From a bacterium (GTDB lineage: Bacteria > Gemmatimonadota > Gemmatimonadetes > Gemmatimonadales > Gemmatimonadaceae): DNA of 5,872 nt. The stretch covers positions 1-5,872 of the forward strand of contig JAJZRK010000201.1 of NCBI GenBank assembly GCA_021802745.1. The letters are read 5' to 3'. Of the stretch, positions 5,862 to 5,872 are shown piece by piece. The notes under the pieces are model-generated. The model did no database searches, was not told where the DNA came from, and worked only from the letters and a program-made list of their open reading frames with translations. The position numbers and the translations under genes were made by a program. How positions within the stretch are numbered: position 1 is the stretch's first letter; each line of letters starts with the position of its first letter.

Positions 5862-5872
5862 CCGCTTCGCTC
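5858..5872 (+). CDS. Start of next operon gene, cut by window edge
   Basis: An ATG inside the ATGA overlap with the ATPase stop opens a frame of five codons (MTASL) before the window ends. A weak AGG (5848-5850) lies seven bases upstream. The overlap is the same device that joins the channel and adaptor genes. From the operon type, the product is probably the second ATPase (the missing YbhF C-terminal half) or an ABC-2 permease. Five residues cannot decide between them. Confidence 0.55.

Overview
The window is GC-rich bacterial DNA packed with protein genes. The organism is probably a diderm (Gram-negative-type) bacterium: it encodes a TolC-like outer-membrane channel, a periplasmic adaptor and a DapF of the meso-diaminopimelate/lysine pathway. 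The DapF motif variants (CGNASLC, ERGVEAETLACGTGA) and the scarcity of Shine-Dalgarno sites would fit a Gemmatimonadota-like or Bacteroidota-related lineage. That placement is a guess from motif memory, not a computed result.

Layout. (1) 1-768 (+): the 3' part of dapF, cut by the left window edge and followed by a good intrinsic terminator. (2) 769-1088: a 320-base space between convergent genes. It holds the dapF terminator, an 84-base imperfect inverted-repeat element, a 35-base AT-rich island, a strong minus-strand terminator and a UUCG-tetraloop hairpin. No gene is seen there. (3) 1089-1742 (-): a membrane-anchored tetratricopeptide protein of the YfgM/TPR_21 type. (4) 1743-1934: a divergent intergenic region with a possible sigma70-type promoter and a perfect 7-4-7 inverted repeat lying on the start codon of the next gene. 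(5) 1935 to the right edge (+): a tight operon of a TetR-family repressor, an outer-membrane efflux channel, a YbhG-like membrane fusion protein, a YbhF-like ABC ATPase, and the first five codons of another gene that overlaps it by ATGA.

The operon is organised like E. coli cecR(ybiH)-ybhG-ybhF-ybhS-ybhR, a TetR-controlled ABC-2 drug exporter. There are two differences. An outer-membrane channel gene is inserted in the operon, and the ATPase matches only the N-terminal half of the double-domain YbhF. The expected order to the right of the window is a second ATPase (the YbhF C-terminal half) and then one or two ABC-2 permeases. The likely machine spans both membranes: cytoplasmic ATPases, inner-membrane permeases, the periplasmic adaptor and the outer-membrane tunnel. 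The repressor probably controls its own operon through the operator at its start codon. I see no wholly new system. The points most worth checking are the operator on an apparently leaderless start, the ATPase without its switch histidine, and the structured element between the convergent genes.
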